A stretch of 64,000 bases of DNA from an uncultured Muribaculaceae bacterium (GTDB lineage Bacteria > Bacteroidota > Bacteroidia > Bacteroidales > Muribaculaceae). The notes under the pieces were generated by a model. It worked only from the letters and a program-made list of their open reading frames with translations. It did not search any database and was not told where the DNA came from. The position numbers and the translations under genes are program-made. The stretch lies in the NCBI GenBank assembly GCA_910584665.1, contig CAJUBL010000004.1, forward strand, positions 8,144-72,143. The letters run 5' to 3'. Shown here in pieces: positions 8,720 through 16,811 of the stretch (position 1 is its first letter; every line of letters starts with the position of its first letter).

Positions 8720-9382
8720 ATGGACGTGAGAATCGAACAATCGTGGAAAGAGAAGCTCGGAGCCGAATGGGACAAAGAGTATTTTGCCAATCTTACAAGC
8801 TGGGTAAGAAAAGAATACTCCTCGACCACGGTTTTTCCACCAGCCTCCCGTATTTTCGCGGCTCTTGATATGACGCCTTTCGACAGCGTCAAAGTTGTGA
8901 TCCTCGGCCAGGATCCATACCATGATATAGGACAGGCCAACGGCCTGTGTTTCTCTGTCGCACCCGGCGTTGCAATGCCTCCGTCACTGGTCAATATATT
9001 TAAGGAGGTAAATACCGATACCGGAGCACCTCTACCACAGGACGGAGACCTCAGCCGATGGGCACGTCAGGGCGTGCTGCTGCTTAACTCCATCCTCACC
9101 GTCCGGGCCCACTCCGCCGCCTCCCACCGTGACCATGGCTGGGAGACATTCACAGATGCCGTGATACGGGCGCTGGCCACAGAACGCGAAGGGCTGGTAT
9201 TCATGCTGTGGGGATCATACGCCGCACGTAAAGGCGCATTCATCGACCGACGCAGACATCTGGTTCTGGAATCGGCCCACCCGTCTCCGTTGTCGGCCTA
9301 TCGCGGTTTCTTCGGGAACCACCACTTCAGCCGCGCCAACGACTATCTGAGACAACATGGCCGGGATCCAATCAAATGGTAG
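8720..9382 (+). CDS. ung: Uracil-DNA glycosylase, family 1
   Basis: A 220-residue enzyme that removes uracil from DNA, the first step of base-excision repair in the cytoplasm. The water-activating loop GQDPYH (63-68, catalytic Asp65), the uracil-specificity segment in GLCFSV, and the minor-groove loop HPSPLS (His187) are all present. Length and motif spacing match the E. coli family. The 3' end overlaps the next gene by 26 bases if that gene starts at 9357, so the two are probably cotranscribed. Confidence 0.97.
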   Translation: MDVRIEQSWKEKLGAEWDKEYFANLTSWVRKEYSSTTVFPPASRIFAALDMTPFDSVKVVILGQDPYHDIGQANGLCFSVAPGVAMPPSLVNIFKEVNTDTGAPLPQDGDLSRWARQGVLLLNSILTVRAHSAASHRDHGWETFTDAVIRALATEREGLVFMLWGSYAARKGAFIDRRRHLVLESAHPSPLSAYRGFFGNHHFSRANDYLRQHGRDPIKW

Positions 9383-10655
9383 AACTGTGAGAACAATAGA
9401 ACACATAGTGCCGGTCATCGCCATGATGATGATGACGATATCCGCATACCATGCCGCTGCGGCCGACAATCTGACAGGAATTGTCGACCCACGGTTCGCC
9501 TCGCTGCATGTATACGCAGGTAACGACAGGCTCAATGATCCCGTGCTTACACTTGACGACGACCGCAGACTGTCAGTAGAGTTTGACGAACTTGCCGACG
9601 ACGTACGTTACATGCGCTACAGCGTGACCCACTGTGATGCCGACTGGCAGCCATCCAGGCTCGTAGAGAGCGAATACCTCGAAGGTTTCAATGAATGCAG
9701 TATCGACGAATACGAGTTCTCACGCGGTACGACCGTACATTACGTACATTACCGTCTGGAGCTTCCCAATGACCGCATCAGGCTCACAGCCTCGGGCAAC
9801 TATCTGCTACGCGTATATGATGAGTCCGATCCTGACGCCACATTACTGCGTGTCCGGTTTATGGTCACCGAGCAGAGCGTCGGATTACAGGCCTCCGTTT
9901 CATCACACACTGATATCGACTACAATGCCGGTCACCAGCAGCTCAGTTTCCATATAGACACAGACAGGATCAACGTTCACGACGCTTTCAACGACTTCAC
10001 AGTGGTCGTAAGCCAGAACGGACGTCAGGACAACATGCGCACACTGCACCACCCGCTGAGAATGCAGGGCAACACGCTCGTATACGAGCACATGCCCCAG
10101 CTCATCTTCGAAGCCGGCAACGAATACCGCCGCTTCGAGACCGTCTCGACACACATCAATACAATGGGGATCGACGAGGTAAACTACCACGGGCCTTACT
10201 ATCACGCCTGGATAAAAGTCGATGAGCCAAGAAAGGATACCCCTTATATGTATGACAGCACACAACACGGCCGGTATGTGATACGGGAGTACAACTCTAC
10301 ACGTTCCGATACCGAGGCCGACTATATGGTCACACATTTCGCGCTCGAGATGCCGCAGCTCGACGATGCCGACGTATACATTGACGGAGACCTTGTCAAC
10401 AGGCGTTTCGACGGACGGTCCCGTATGGAATACAATGAGACGACCGGGCGATACGAGACATCCATGCTGCTCAAACAGGGAGCATACAACTACCAGTACC
10501 TCGTACGTCCGTACAGAAGCACAAGCGCCCGGACCTCGACTGTCGAGGGTGATTTCCATAATACCGTCAACGAGTACCGCATAGCCGTATACCACCGTCG
10601 TCCGGGCGACAGATACGACAGGCTTCTGGGCTATTATACCGTAATGTCACAATGA
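9357..10655 (+). CDS. DUF5103 / type IX secretion system plug-type protein
   Basis: A secreted or outer-membrane-associated protein of up to 432 residues. Recognisable features of the Bacteroidetes DUF5103 family are YSVTHCDADW, ESEYLEGFNE, the tandem VHYVHYRLELPN and SGNYLLRVY segments, then a second beta-sandwich half ending with a basic RPGDRYDRL tail. The family is linked to the type IX secretion translocon as a periplasmic plug-like protein. A hydrophobic signal (about residues 18-36) follows an N-terminal basic stretch. The ATG at 9357 is uncertain; a GTG near 9387 would give a more normal signal peptide. It overlaps the DUF3109 gene by 4 bases. Confidence 0.82.
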   Translation: MAGIQSNGRTVRTIEHIVPVIAMMMMTISAYHAAAADNLTGIVDPRFASLHVYAGNDRLNDPVLTLDDDRRLSVEFDELADDVRYMRYSVTHCDADWQPSRLVESEYLEGFNECSIDEYEFSRGTTVHYVHYRLELPNDRIRLTASGNYLLRVYDESDPDATLLRVRFMVTEQSVGLQASVSSHTDIDYNAGHQQLSFHIDTDRINVHDAFNDFTVVVSQNGRQDNMRTLHHPLRMQGNTLVYEHMPQLIFEAGNEYRRFETVSTHINTMGIDEVNYHGPYYHAWIKVDEPRKDTPYMYDSTQHGRYVIREYNSTRSDTEADYMVTHFALEMPQLDDADVYIDGDLVNRRFDGRSRMEYNETTGRYETSMLLKQGAYNYQYLVRPYRSTSARTSTVEGDFHNTVNEYRIAVYHRRPGDRYDRLLGYYTVMSQ

Positions 10656-11266
10656 ATACAGAAACAACAGAGACTATTATGCTACAGATCAAAGATACTC
10701 TCGTAAGCCTTGACCTGGCCGAGCGATTCTTCTGCTGCGACATAAACGCCTGCAAGGGAGAATGCTGCATAGAAGGCGATGCCGGAGCTCCGGTGACCGA
10801 CGAGGAAGCCCGAAAGATTGAAGAGATACTCCCCGAGGTGTGGGATGACATGTCTCCGGCCGCACGCCGGGAAGTCGGGGAAAACGGTGTGAGCTACACA
10901 GACAGCGAGGGAGACCGCGTGACCGCCATAGTAGGCGGACGAGACTGCGCCTTCACATGCTATGCTCCCGGCGGAGTGTGCATATGTGCCATCGAAAAGG
11001 CCTACCGCGAGGGACGTATAGGATGGCGCAAACCCGCCTCATGCTATCTCTATCCTGTACGCATATCCCGTTACTCTACATTCACTGCAGTCAATTTCCA
11101 TAGATGGAAAATCTGCCGCAGTGCCGAGACCCACGGACGTCGTCTGGGTATACGTGCCTACCAGTTCCTCAAGGAACCGCTTACTGAAGAGTTCGGCAAA
11201 GAATGGTATGACGAACTTGCCACCGCCTGCGAGGCATATCTTGAGCAGTATGGAAGTAATGAATAA
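10652..11266 (+). CDS. DUF3109 family cysteine-rich protein
   Basis: A 204-residue cytoplasmic protein with clustered cysteines: FFCCDINACKGECC near the start, DCAFTC and CICAIEK in the middle, and SCYLYP and KICR later. This pattern is typical of DUF3109, related to the YkgJ-type putative metal-chelating proteins that may bind Fe-S or zinc. The function is not established. The start ATG overlaps the previous stop (ATGA), so translation is coupled with the DUF5103 gene; it overlaps the next gene by about 17 bases. Confidence 0.85.
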   Translation: MNTETTETIMLQIKDTLVSLDLAERFFCCDINACKGECCIEGDAGAPVTDEEARKIEEILPEVWDDMSPAARREVGENGVSYTDSEGDRVTAIVGGRDCAFTCYAPGGVCICAIEKAYREGRIGWRKPASCYLYPVRISRYSTFTAVNFHRWKICRSAETHGRRLGIRAYQFLKEPLTEEFGKEWYDELATACEAYLEQYGSNE

Positions 11267-12185
11267 CAGTCTGGAGGGTATAAAAGCCATCAGGCGATTC
11301 ACCATCCGTGTAGGCAAAACACTTGTACACTTCTCCCGCAAGGGAGTGAGAGTACCGTCACGGTACCGCCTGCAGCTCATCAACGACAGCCACATGACCA
11401 CCCTCTGGAGTTTCTCGGGAAGCCGCCGCCGCATGGTGTTGCTTGCAATAATGCTGTTTTTCATAATTACAATAGCAGGAGCGGCTCTTATAGGCATGAC
11501 ACCGCTACGCACTCTGTTGCCAGGGTATCTCAAGAGATCACAGCGATACGAAATGACCGCGATGTCGGTACGTGTCGACTCTTTATCAAGATTATCAGCT
11601 GTCAACAACAGATATCTTGACAATCTCGTGGCTATACTCAACGACGAGATAGATATCGACAGCATACGGCAGGCCGACACCGACTCTGTAAACTTGTCAA
11701 AGCTACCGGTCGATTCTCTTTTAGGCACGAGCATCACTGAACGTGAGTTTGTAAGACGTTACGAGCAGCGCGAGCGGTTCAATGTGTCTGTTCTGTCTCC
11801 TATTGCGGCCGAGGGAATGGTCTTCTATCCGGCTGTACGGTCACCCTTGGCCAAAGCCAGCGAACCATCCGGCAGAATCTCCTATCAGCTGGCTCCGTCG
11901 AGTCCGGTATCGGCGATTTACCGTGGGACAGTGATTGAATCCCACTATGTCCCGGGTCAGGGATACACAATGTTGATACAGCATCCCCACGATTTCATAT
12001 CAAGATATACGGGGCTGGCAGAACCGATGGCAGAGCGAGGGACCAAAGTCAATACCGGAGCCCGCATAGGACTGTCTTCATCGGCCCGTGCTGACGAGCG
12101 TCCGCCGGTGACACTGGAGATGTGGTACAACGGCTCCCGGCTCGATCCGGGGGACTATATTGACCGGAAACCAGAAGTAAAGTAA
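11250..12185 (+). CDS. Degenerate LytM/M23-domain membrane protein
   Basis: About 311 residues from ATG 11250 (ATG 11259 is an alternative). A cytoplasmic basic N-terminal part, one transmembrane helix around residues 65-87 (VLLAIMLFFII), a periplasmic linker and a C-terminal M23-like fold. The normal zinc ligands are missing: the first HxxxD site reads SYQLA and the HLHFE strand reads VTLEMW. It is therefore probably a non-enzymatic LytM regulator or scaffold, comparable in logic to EnvC or NlpD. Inference: it may control a cell-wall amidase. It overlaps the DUF3109 gene, ending the ung-DUF5103-DUF3109 run. Confidence 0.75.
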   Translation: MEVMNNSLEGIKAIRRFTIRVGKTLVHFSRKGVRVPSRYRLQLINDSHMTTLWSFSGSRRRMVLLAIMLFFIITIAGAALIGMTPLRTLLPGYLKRSQRYEMTAMSVRVDSLSRLSAVNNRYLDNLVAILNDEIDIDSIRQADTDSVNLSKLPVDSLLGTSITEREFVRRYEQRERFNVSVLSPIAAEGMVFYPAVRSPLAKASEPSGRISYQLAPSSPVSAIYRGTVIESHYVPGQGYTMLIQHPHDFISRYTGLAEPMAERGTKVNTGARIGLSSSARADERPPVTLEMWYNGSRLDPGDYIDRKPEVK

Positions 12186-12206
12186 TCGAGTTACACTATT
12201 ATATAT

Positions 12207-13223
12207 ATGAATACTGTTATATTAGGTATAGAGTCGTCTTGTGACGATACGAGTGCGGCAGTAATAAGCGACGGCATTCTGCTTAGCAACGTCATAGCCT
12301 CACAGAATGTACATGAGGAGTATGGCGGCGTTGTTCCCGAACTGGCATCACGCGCCCACCAGCAGAATATAGTACCCGTAGTCGACGCAGCTCTCAAAAG
12401 GGCAGGAATCGACAAGAATCAGCTCTGTGCCATAGCATTCACACGCGGCCCGGGCCTTCTCGGCTCGCTGCTCGTAGGCACATCGTTTGCCAAAGGGCTG
12501 TCACTGGGACTACGCATACCTATTGTCGATGTCAACCATCTTCACGGACATGTCCTCAGCCACTTCGTGAGACAATCGCCTGATGACCGCGTGCCCGAGT
12601 TCCCGTTCCTGTGTCTGCTGGTATCTGGCGGCAATTCACAGATAGTACTTGTAAACAGCTATAACGATATGACCATCCTCGGTCAGACTATCGACGACGC
12701 CGCCGGCGAGGCCTTTGACAAGTGTGCCAAAGTCATGGGACTTCCCTATCCCGGCGGACCTCACATAGACCGGCTTGCGGCCGAAGGTGACCCCGGACGT
12801 TTCAAATTCGCCAAACCACACATTCCTGGGCTCGACTACAGTTTCAGCGGCCTTAAGACCTCATTCCTTTACACCCTGCGCGACGAGGTTAAGAAAAATC
12901 CCGCATTCATCACAGAAAACATGACTGATCTTGCCGCCTCGCTTCAGGCAACTATCATCGACATACTGCTCGACAAGCTTGACAAGGCCGTCAGACAGAC
13001 CGGAGTGAAAACTATCGCAATAGGCGGGGGCGTATCTGCCAACTCGGGAGTACGCCAGGCCATAGTACAATACAGCGAGCGTCATAATCTCACGGCATTC
13101 ATTCCCCAAAGAGCGTTCACCACCGACAATGCCGCCATGGTGGCCATAGCCGGCTACTACAAGTATCTTGACCGCATATTCTGTCCATACGATGCCGCAC
13201 CGTTCGCCCGCGTTACAATGTAA
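12207..13223 (+). CDS. tsaD: tRNA N6-adenosine threonylcarbamoyltransferase
   Basis: A 338-residue ASKHA-fold enzyme that transfers threonylcarbamoyl from its adenylate to A37 of ANN-decoding tRNAs. The N-terminal GIESSCDDTS, the metal-binding His pair in NHLHGH (His111 and His115), LVSGGNS and the late GGGVSANS motif are all typical. It starts 21 bases after the LytM-like gene and is followed 44 bases later by cinA in the same direction. No convincing -7 box lies directly upstream. Confidence 0.97.
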   Translation: MNTVILGIESSCDDTSAAVISDGILLSNVIASQNVHEEYGGVVPELASRAHQQNIVPVVDAALKRAGIDKNQLCAIAFTRGPGLLGSLLVGTSFAKGLSLGLRIPIVDVNHLHGHVLSHFVRQSPDDRVPEFPFLCLLVSGGNSQIVLVNSYNDMTILGQTIDDAAGEAFDKCAKVMGLPYPGGPHIDRLAAEGDPGRFKFAKPHIPGLDYSFSGLKTSFLYTLRDEVKKNPAFITENMTDLAASLQATIIDILLDKLDKAVRQTGVKTIAIGGGVSANSGVRQAIVQYSERHNLTAFIPQRAFTTDNAAMVAIAGYYKYLDRIFCPYDAAPFARVTM

Positions 13224-13267
13224 ACAGTCTACATATCTGTTTCGTTAAATCCAAATATTCTCTTTTC

Positions 13268-14494
13268 ATGAAAGTCTCGATCATAGCGATAGGCGACGAA
13301 CTGCTATTGGGCAATGTCGTCGATACAAACACCCCGTTCATGGCATCACTCATCGACGCCAACGGCTGGCAGCCGGTACATTCATGTCAGGTGCACGATG
13401 ATCCGTGCGACATACTTTTTGCCATCAAAGAAGCCTTCAGACGTGCCGACATTGTACTGACTACCGGCGGTCTCGGTCCTACGAAAGATGACATTACCAA
13501 ACAGGTGCTGTGTGAATACTTCGGAGGGAAACTCATTCATGACGCTACTGTAGCCGCCAACGTGGAGCGAATCTTTGCCGAACGCGGCCTGCCGATGAAT
13601 GCACTGACCGCCTCACAGGCTATGGTACCCGACTGTTGTACCGTCATACCCAACGCAACAGGTACGGCACCGGTAATGTGGTTCGAGAAAGGCGGTAAAG
13701 TTCTCGTGTCCATGCCTGGCGTTCCCCGCGAGATGCGATATACCTTCACTCGCGAGGTGCTGCCCCGCATGATAGCCATGAGCTCCAATCCGGACATCCC
13801 GACTCTTCACCGTTATTTTCTGCTCGAGGGCATAAGCGAGAGTGCCGTCGACACCTTGCTGAACAACGACAGTATCACTCCCATACTTAGAGAAATACAC
13901 AAAGCATACCTTCCGCAGCCGGGATATCTGAAGATACGCCTTGACAGCACTGATCCCGAGTTTCTTGAAAAAGCGGCATCGGAGTTTGAAAGACTGATGT
14001 CTGAATACATCTTCGCCAGGGAAGATATAAAACCGGCCGAGGCTCTGATCGACGTCCTGCGGGCCTCCTCCATGACTGTCGCGACAGCCGAGAGCTGTAC
14101 CGGAGGCAACATAGCCCACATGATCACATCAATCGCCGGCAGCTCGGCTGTATACAACGGCTCTGTCGTATCGTACAGCAACTCAATGAAGATCAACACT
14201 CTCGGAGTGAAAGCCGAAATGATCACACATCATGGAGCGGTAAGTCCCGAGGTTGCGGCCGCCATGGCCGAAGGAGCGGCCAGAGTAGCCGGCACCCAGT
14301 GTGCGGTATCAACCAGCGGTATCGCCGGACCCGGAGGGGCGACACCCGGCAAACCGGTAGGAACGGTATGTATCGCAGTAAAGACCCCCGCCGGCACACA
14401 CAGCGACACATATCACTTCACAGGCAACCGTGCCGAGATCATAGAACGGGCATCGGTCAAAGCACTCATTATGTTGCTGAGATCACTGGAGTGA
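13268..14494 (+). CDS. cinA: CinA-family nicotinamide-nucleotide amidase
   Basis: A 408-residue two-domain protein. The N-terminal molybdopterin-binding-like domain (GDELLLGNVVDTNT, then TTGGLGPTKDD) belongs to the COG1058 ADP-ribose/NAD-derivative pyrophosphatase family. The C-terminal PncC domain carries AESCTGGN and SGIAGPGG. Such fusions recycle nicotinamide mononucleotide and handle damaged pyridine nucleotides. It ends 9 bases from the convergent acyltransferase gene with no hairpin in between, so readthrough on both strands is possible. Confidence 0.93.
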   Translation: MKVSIIAIGDELLLGNVVDTNTPFMASLIDANGWQPVHSCQVHDDPCDILFAIKEAFRRADIVLTTGGLGPTKDDITKQVLCEYFGGKLIHDATVAANVERIFAERGLPMNALTASQAMVPDCCTVIPNATGTAPVMWFEKGGKVLVSMPGVPREMRYTFTREVLPRMIAMSSNPDIPTLHRYFLLEGISESAVDTLLNNDSITPILREIHKAYLPQPGYLKIRLDSTDPEFLEKAASEFERLMSEYIFAREDIKPAEALIDVLRASSMTVATAESCTGGNIAHMITSIAGSSAVYNGSVVSYSNSMKINTLGVKAEMITHHGAVSPEVAAAMAEGAARVAGTQCAVSTSGIAGPGGATPGKPVGTVCIAVKTPAGTHSDTYHFTGNRAEIIERASVKALIMLLRSLE

Positions 14495-14503
14495 GGTGCC
14501 TCC

Positions 14504-15442
14504 CTATCTATAACCGGTCAGAATCGGCACATACCGTTTACAGAACATGATAACCGGTATAAAAGCAATCAGGACCACAAGCGACAGGAAATAGTAACCA
14601 TATGTCCAGTCCAATCTCATTGACTGGTATACAACCAGTATATGCAACGCCAATACAATGATGGAACCGTCTGCAATCAACGTCAGATAACCGGACCTCA
14701 CATTATCGAGTAATCTGGATATCACGTATATTACAGCAGTTCCCGCCATACCGCCTGCCATAAACCATAGAACCGAGCCTCCGCAATCGGCAATATACAT
14801 CCATACGTAACCGTTCAGCATACCGGCAGCCACAACAAGAACTATACCGCAGCATAAAACGGCATAAAGTATCGGTCTGTTATTCAGACATTCAACAAAA
14901 GACCTGTATTGATTCATCCATACTCCGGTCATGAATATCGGAAATGCCAACAAAGTGTTTACAAAGCAATTGGGTGTTACCGACATAACAATATCCCGGT
15001 TAAACTGAATGAATACAAGACACAATATCGCTATTACTGTACCGGATCTAAGACCCGCAACCTGATAGACGGCCTTACACAGAATCAAGGTATAGACAAA
15101 CCAGCAGGGTCCCAGAGATTCCTGTTTTCCATAAAAGCAACCGATCAGACTGTCTGCCAATTCAGTCATATCAAATGTTCCATGAATGATCAAAGGTACC
15201 GATCTGAGCACATTATATAATGTCGCAAGCATCAGCAACGGTATGGCCAATCTGTCAGCCGTCGTTTTGACAAACCTGCTCCATGGAATTACTTTAGACA
15301 GATATCCGCTTAGGATAAAAAAGAGCTGGACAGAAAAGACATAAATGAATTTATAATGCGGTGCCGAATAATGTCCCAGAATAATAGCATACAAACCTAT
15401 CACCTTCATCCAGTCAATCCAGTTCACGCGCTTTGAAATCAT
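14504..15442 (-). CDS. Acyltransferase-3-type membrane protein (O-acetyltransferase-like)
   Basis: A 312-residue polytopic protein with about ten hydrophobic segments. The N-terminus has WIDWMKVIGLYAIILGHY followed by FFILSGYL, the signature arrangement of acyltransferase-3 / fucose-4-O-acetylase-like proteins, with the conserved His in the first helix. Members acetylate sugars of capsules, O-antigens or peptidoglycan at the membrane. Its base composition is visibly more AT-rich than its neighbours (25 of 60 G+C in 14581-14640 versus 34 of 60 in 13681-13740). It stands alone between cinA and nuoA, so it may be a later arrival. Confidence 0.82.
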   Translation of the reverse strand: MISKRVNWIDWMKVIGLYAIILGHYSAPHYKFIYVFSVQLFFILSGYLSKVIPWSRFVKTTADRLAIPLLMLATLYNVLRSVPLIIHGTFDMTELADSLIGCFYGKQESLGPCWFVYTLILCKAVYQVAGLRSGTVIAILCLVFIQFNRDIVMSVTPNCFVNTLLAFPIFMTGVWMNQYRSFVECLNNRPILYAVLCCGIVLVVAAGMLNGYVWMYIADCGGSVLWFMAGGMAGTAVIYVISRLLDNVRSGYLTLIADGSIIVLALHILVVYQSMRLDWTYGYYFLSLVVLIAFIPVIMFCKRYVPILTGYR

Positions 15443-15489
15443 AATATCTTCCGGTAATTTTCAAAAATCTGAATACATCATTCATATCA

Positions 15490-15519
15490 CAAAAATAATA
15501 ATTTTCACACATACACAAA
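15490..15519 (-). promoter_or_regulatory. Candidate promoter of the acyltransferase gene
   Basis: On the minus strand TTTG (15516-15519), 18 bases, then TATTTTTG (15490-15497). The spacer is a little short. The leader to the ATG at 15442 would be about 40 bases. Confidence 0.45.
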
Positions 15520-15609
15520 ACATAGATTGATACGATCTGTTCTAAAAGTTTTATTTTATTGTTCATTTTACCCTAAGTGCACATTACGGAAAATAATGCG
15601 CATAAAAAA

Positions 15610-15641
15610 TGTGTGTTAATTGAAAAAAAAACTTAACTTTG
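15610..15641 (+). promoter_or_regulatory. Promoter in front of the nuo-atp-nuo cluster
   Basis: TAACTTTG at 15634-15641 is an exact TAnnTTTG, and TGTG at 15610-15613 lies exactly 20 bases upstream in the -33 position (one mismatch to TTTG). The predicted leader to nuoA is about 65 bases. No comparable -7 box was found in the gaps before atpD (19606-19704) or nuoI (26595-26638). Confidence 0.6.
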
Positions 15642-15711
15642 CACTCGTATTAGGCGCCCTTACGGTCTGTCGCTCACTTATGTCTCTACAGCATAGGCTT
15701 TTGAGCGGTCC

Positions 15712-16137
15712 ATGCCGTTATTGGCGCATATGTTGGTAAATATATCACAATTATATATGATAACATCAGCAATATTCGGAATTTCCAACAACGCACTGCT
15801 TGCTGTCGTAGCCTTACTTACGGGTGTGGCACTCGTAGCGCTGGCAATGTGGATTGCGGGCCTTATCTCGCCCCGCTCGTTCAACCCCCAGAAAGGTGAA
15901 GCTTATGAATGCGGTATCCCCACCCGCGGATCATCAATGACCCGCTTCAGTGTCGGATATTATTTATTTGCCATTCTCTTCCTTATGTTCGATGTCGAGA
16001 CTGTATTTCTGTTCCCCTGGGCCGTGCGCATGCGCGAACTCGGTGTTGACGGACTGACCAGCATCGCGGTGTTTTTTGGAATTTTAGTGCTGGGTCTTGT
16101 ATATGCCTGGCGGAAAGGAGCTCTTGAATGGAAGTAA
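15712..16137 (+). CDS. nuoA: NADH-quinone oxidoreductase (complex I) subunit A
   Basis: A 141-residue membrane subunit with three helices; it helps form the quinone-chamber junction of complex I. The diagnostic segment KGEAYECGIP and the following MTRFSVGYYLFAILFLMFDVE with its conserved acidic pair are present. The annotated ATG at 15712 gives a slightly long N-terminus; ATGs at 15730 and 15757 are alternatives. It overlaps nuoB by 10 bases and is the first gene behind the promoter at 15610-15641. Confidence 0.95.
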   Translation: MPLLAHMLVNISQLYMITSAIFGISNNALLAVVALLTGVALVALAMWIAGLISPRSFNPQKGEAYECGIPTRGSSMTRFSVGYYLFAILFLMFDVETVFLFPWAVRMRELGVDGLTSIAVFFGILVLGLVYAWRKGALEWK

Positions 16138-16754
16138 CAACCAAAAGCATGCCCTACGAGGCATGGAAAGATAACGAGTATATAGAGAATCTCGTTGACG
16201 AACTGCGTGCCCAGGGTACCAACGTGCTTGTAGGCTCGCTTGACAAGCTTATCAACTGGGGTCGTTCAAACTCGCTGTGGCCGTTGACTTTCGCCACCAG
16301 TTGCTGTGGCATTGAATTCGTATCGCTCGGAGCGGCGCGCTTTGACATGGCCCGATTCGGTTGGGAAGTAGCCCGTTCATCCCCACGTCAGGCCGACTTT
16401 ATGATGGTCGCCGGTACGATCGTCAACCGCATGGTTCCTGTATTCCGCCGTCTTTATGACCAGCTCGCCGAGCCCAAGTATGTTATCGCCTGTGGCGGAT
16501 GCGCCATATCGGGCGGTCCGTTCCGCAAGTCATACCACGTAGCCAAAGGCATTGAGGATATTGTCCCCGTCGATGTTTTCGTTCCAGGCTGTCCGCCCTG
16601 CCCCGAAGCCATGATCTACGGCATCATGCAGTTGTCGCGCAAGGTCAAGGTCGAACGTTTTTTTGGCGGCGTGAACCGTCAGGAAAAACAACAGGATTCT
16701 GTCGGGAAACATTCCACGGCAAACGAAGCCGGGAAAATTCCGGCCGACAAATAA
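16128..16754 (+). CDS. nuoB: NADH-quinone oxidoreductase subunit B
   Basis: A 208-residue peripheral-arm subunit carrying cluster N2, which hands electrons to quinone. The tandem cysteines in TSCCGIEF (Cys59-Cys60), Cys125 in CGGCAISGG and Cys155 in VPGCPPC are the probable ligands. The C-terminus (after about residue 180) is a hydrophilic Lys/Gln/Ser-rich tail not needed for the fold. The ATG at 16128 lies within nuoA, implying coupled translation, and nuoCD follows after 57 bases. Confidence 0.96.
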   Translation: MEVTTKSMPYEAWKDNEYIENLVDELRAQGTNVLVGSLDKLINWGRSNSLWPLTFATSCCGIEFVSLGAARFDMARFGWEVARSSPRQADFMMVAGTIVNRMVPVFRRLYDQLAEPKYVIACGGCAISGGPFRKSYHVAKGIEDIVPVDVFVPGCPPCPEAMIYGIMQLSRKVKVERFFGGVNRQEKQQDSVGKHSTANEAGKIPADK

Positions 16755-16811
16755 ACAGGACTCATCCGGTCTTTAAAGTAACAAAACAAACCATTCATCA
16801 TTATATAACTC

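Noticed and set aside
9903..10595. 230-codon minus-strand frame opposite the DUF5103 gene
   Set aside because: Valine-rich shadow of the sense reading with no family features or start context.
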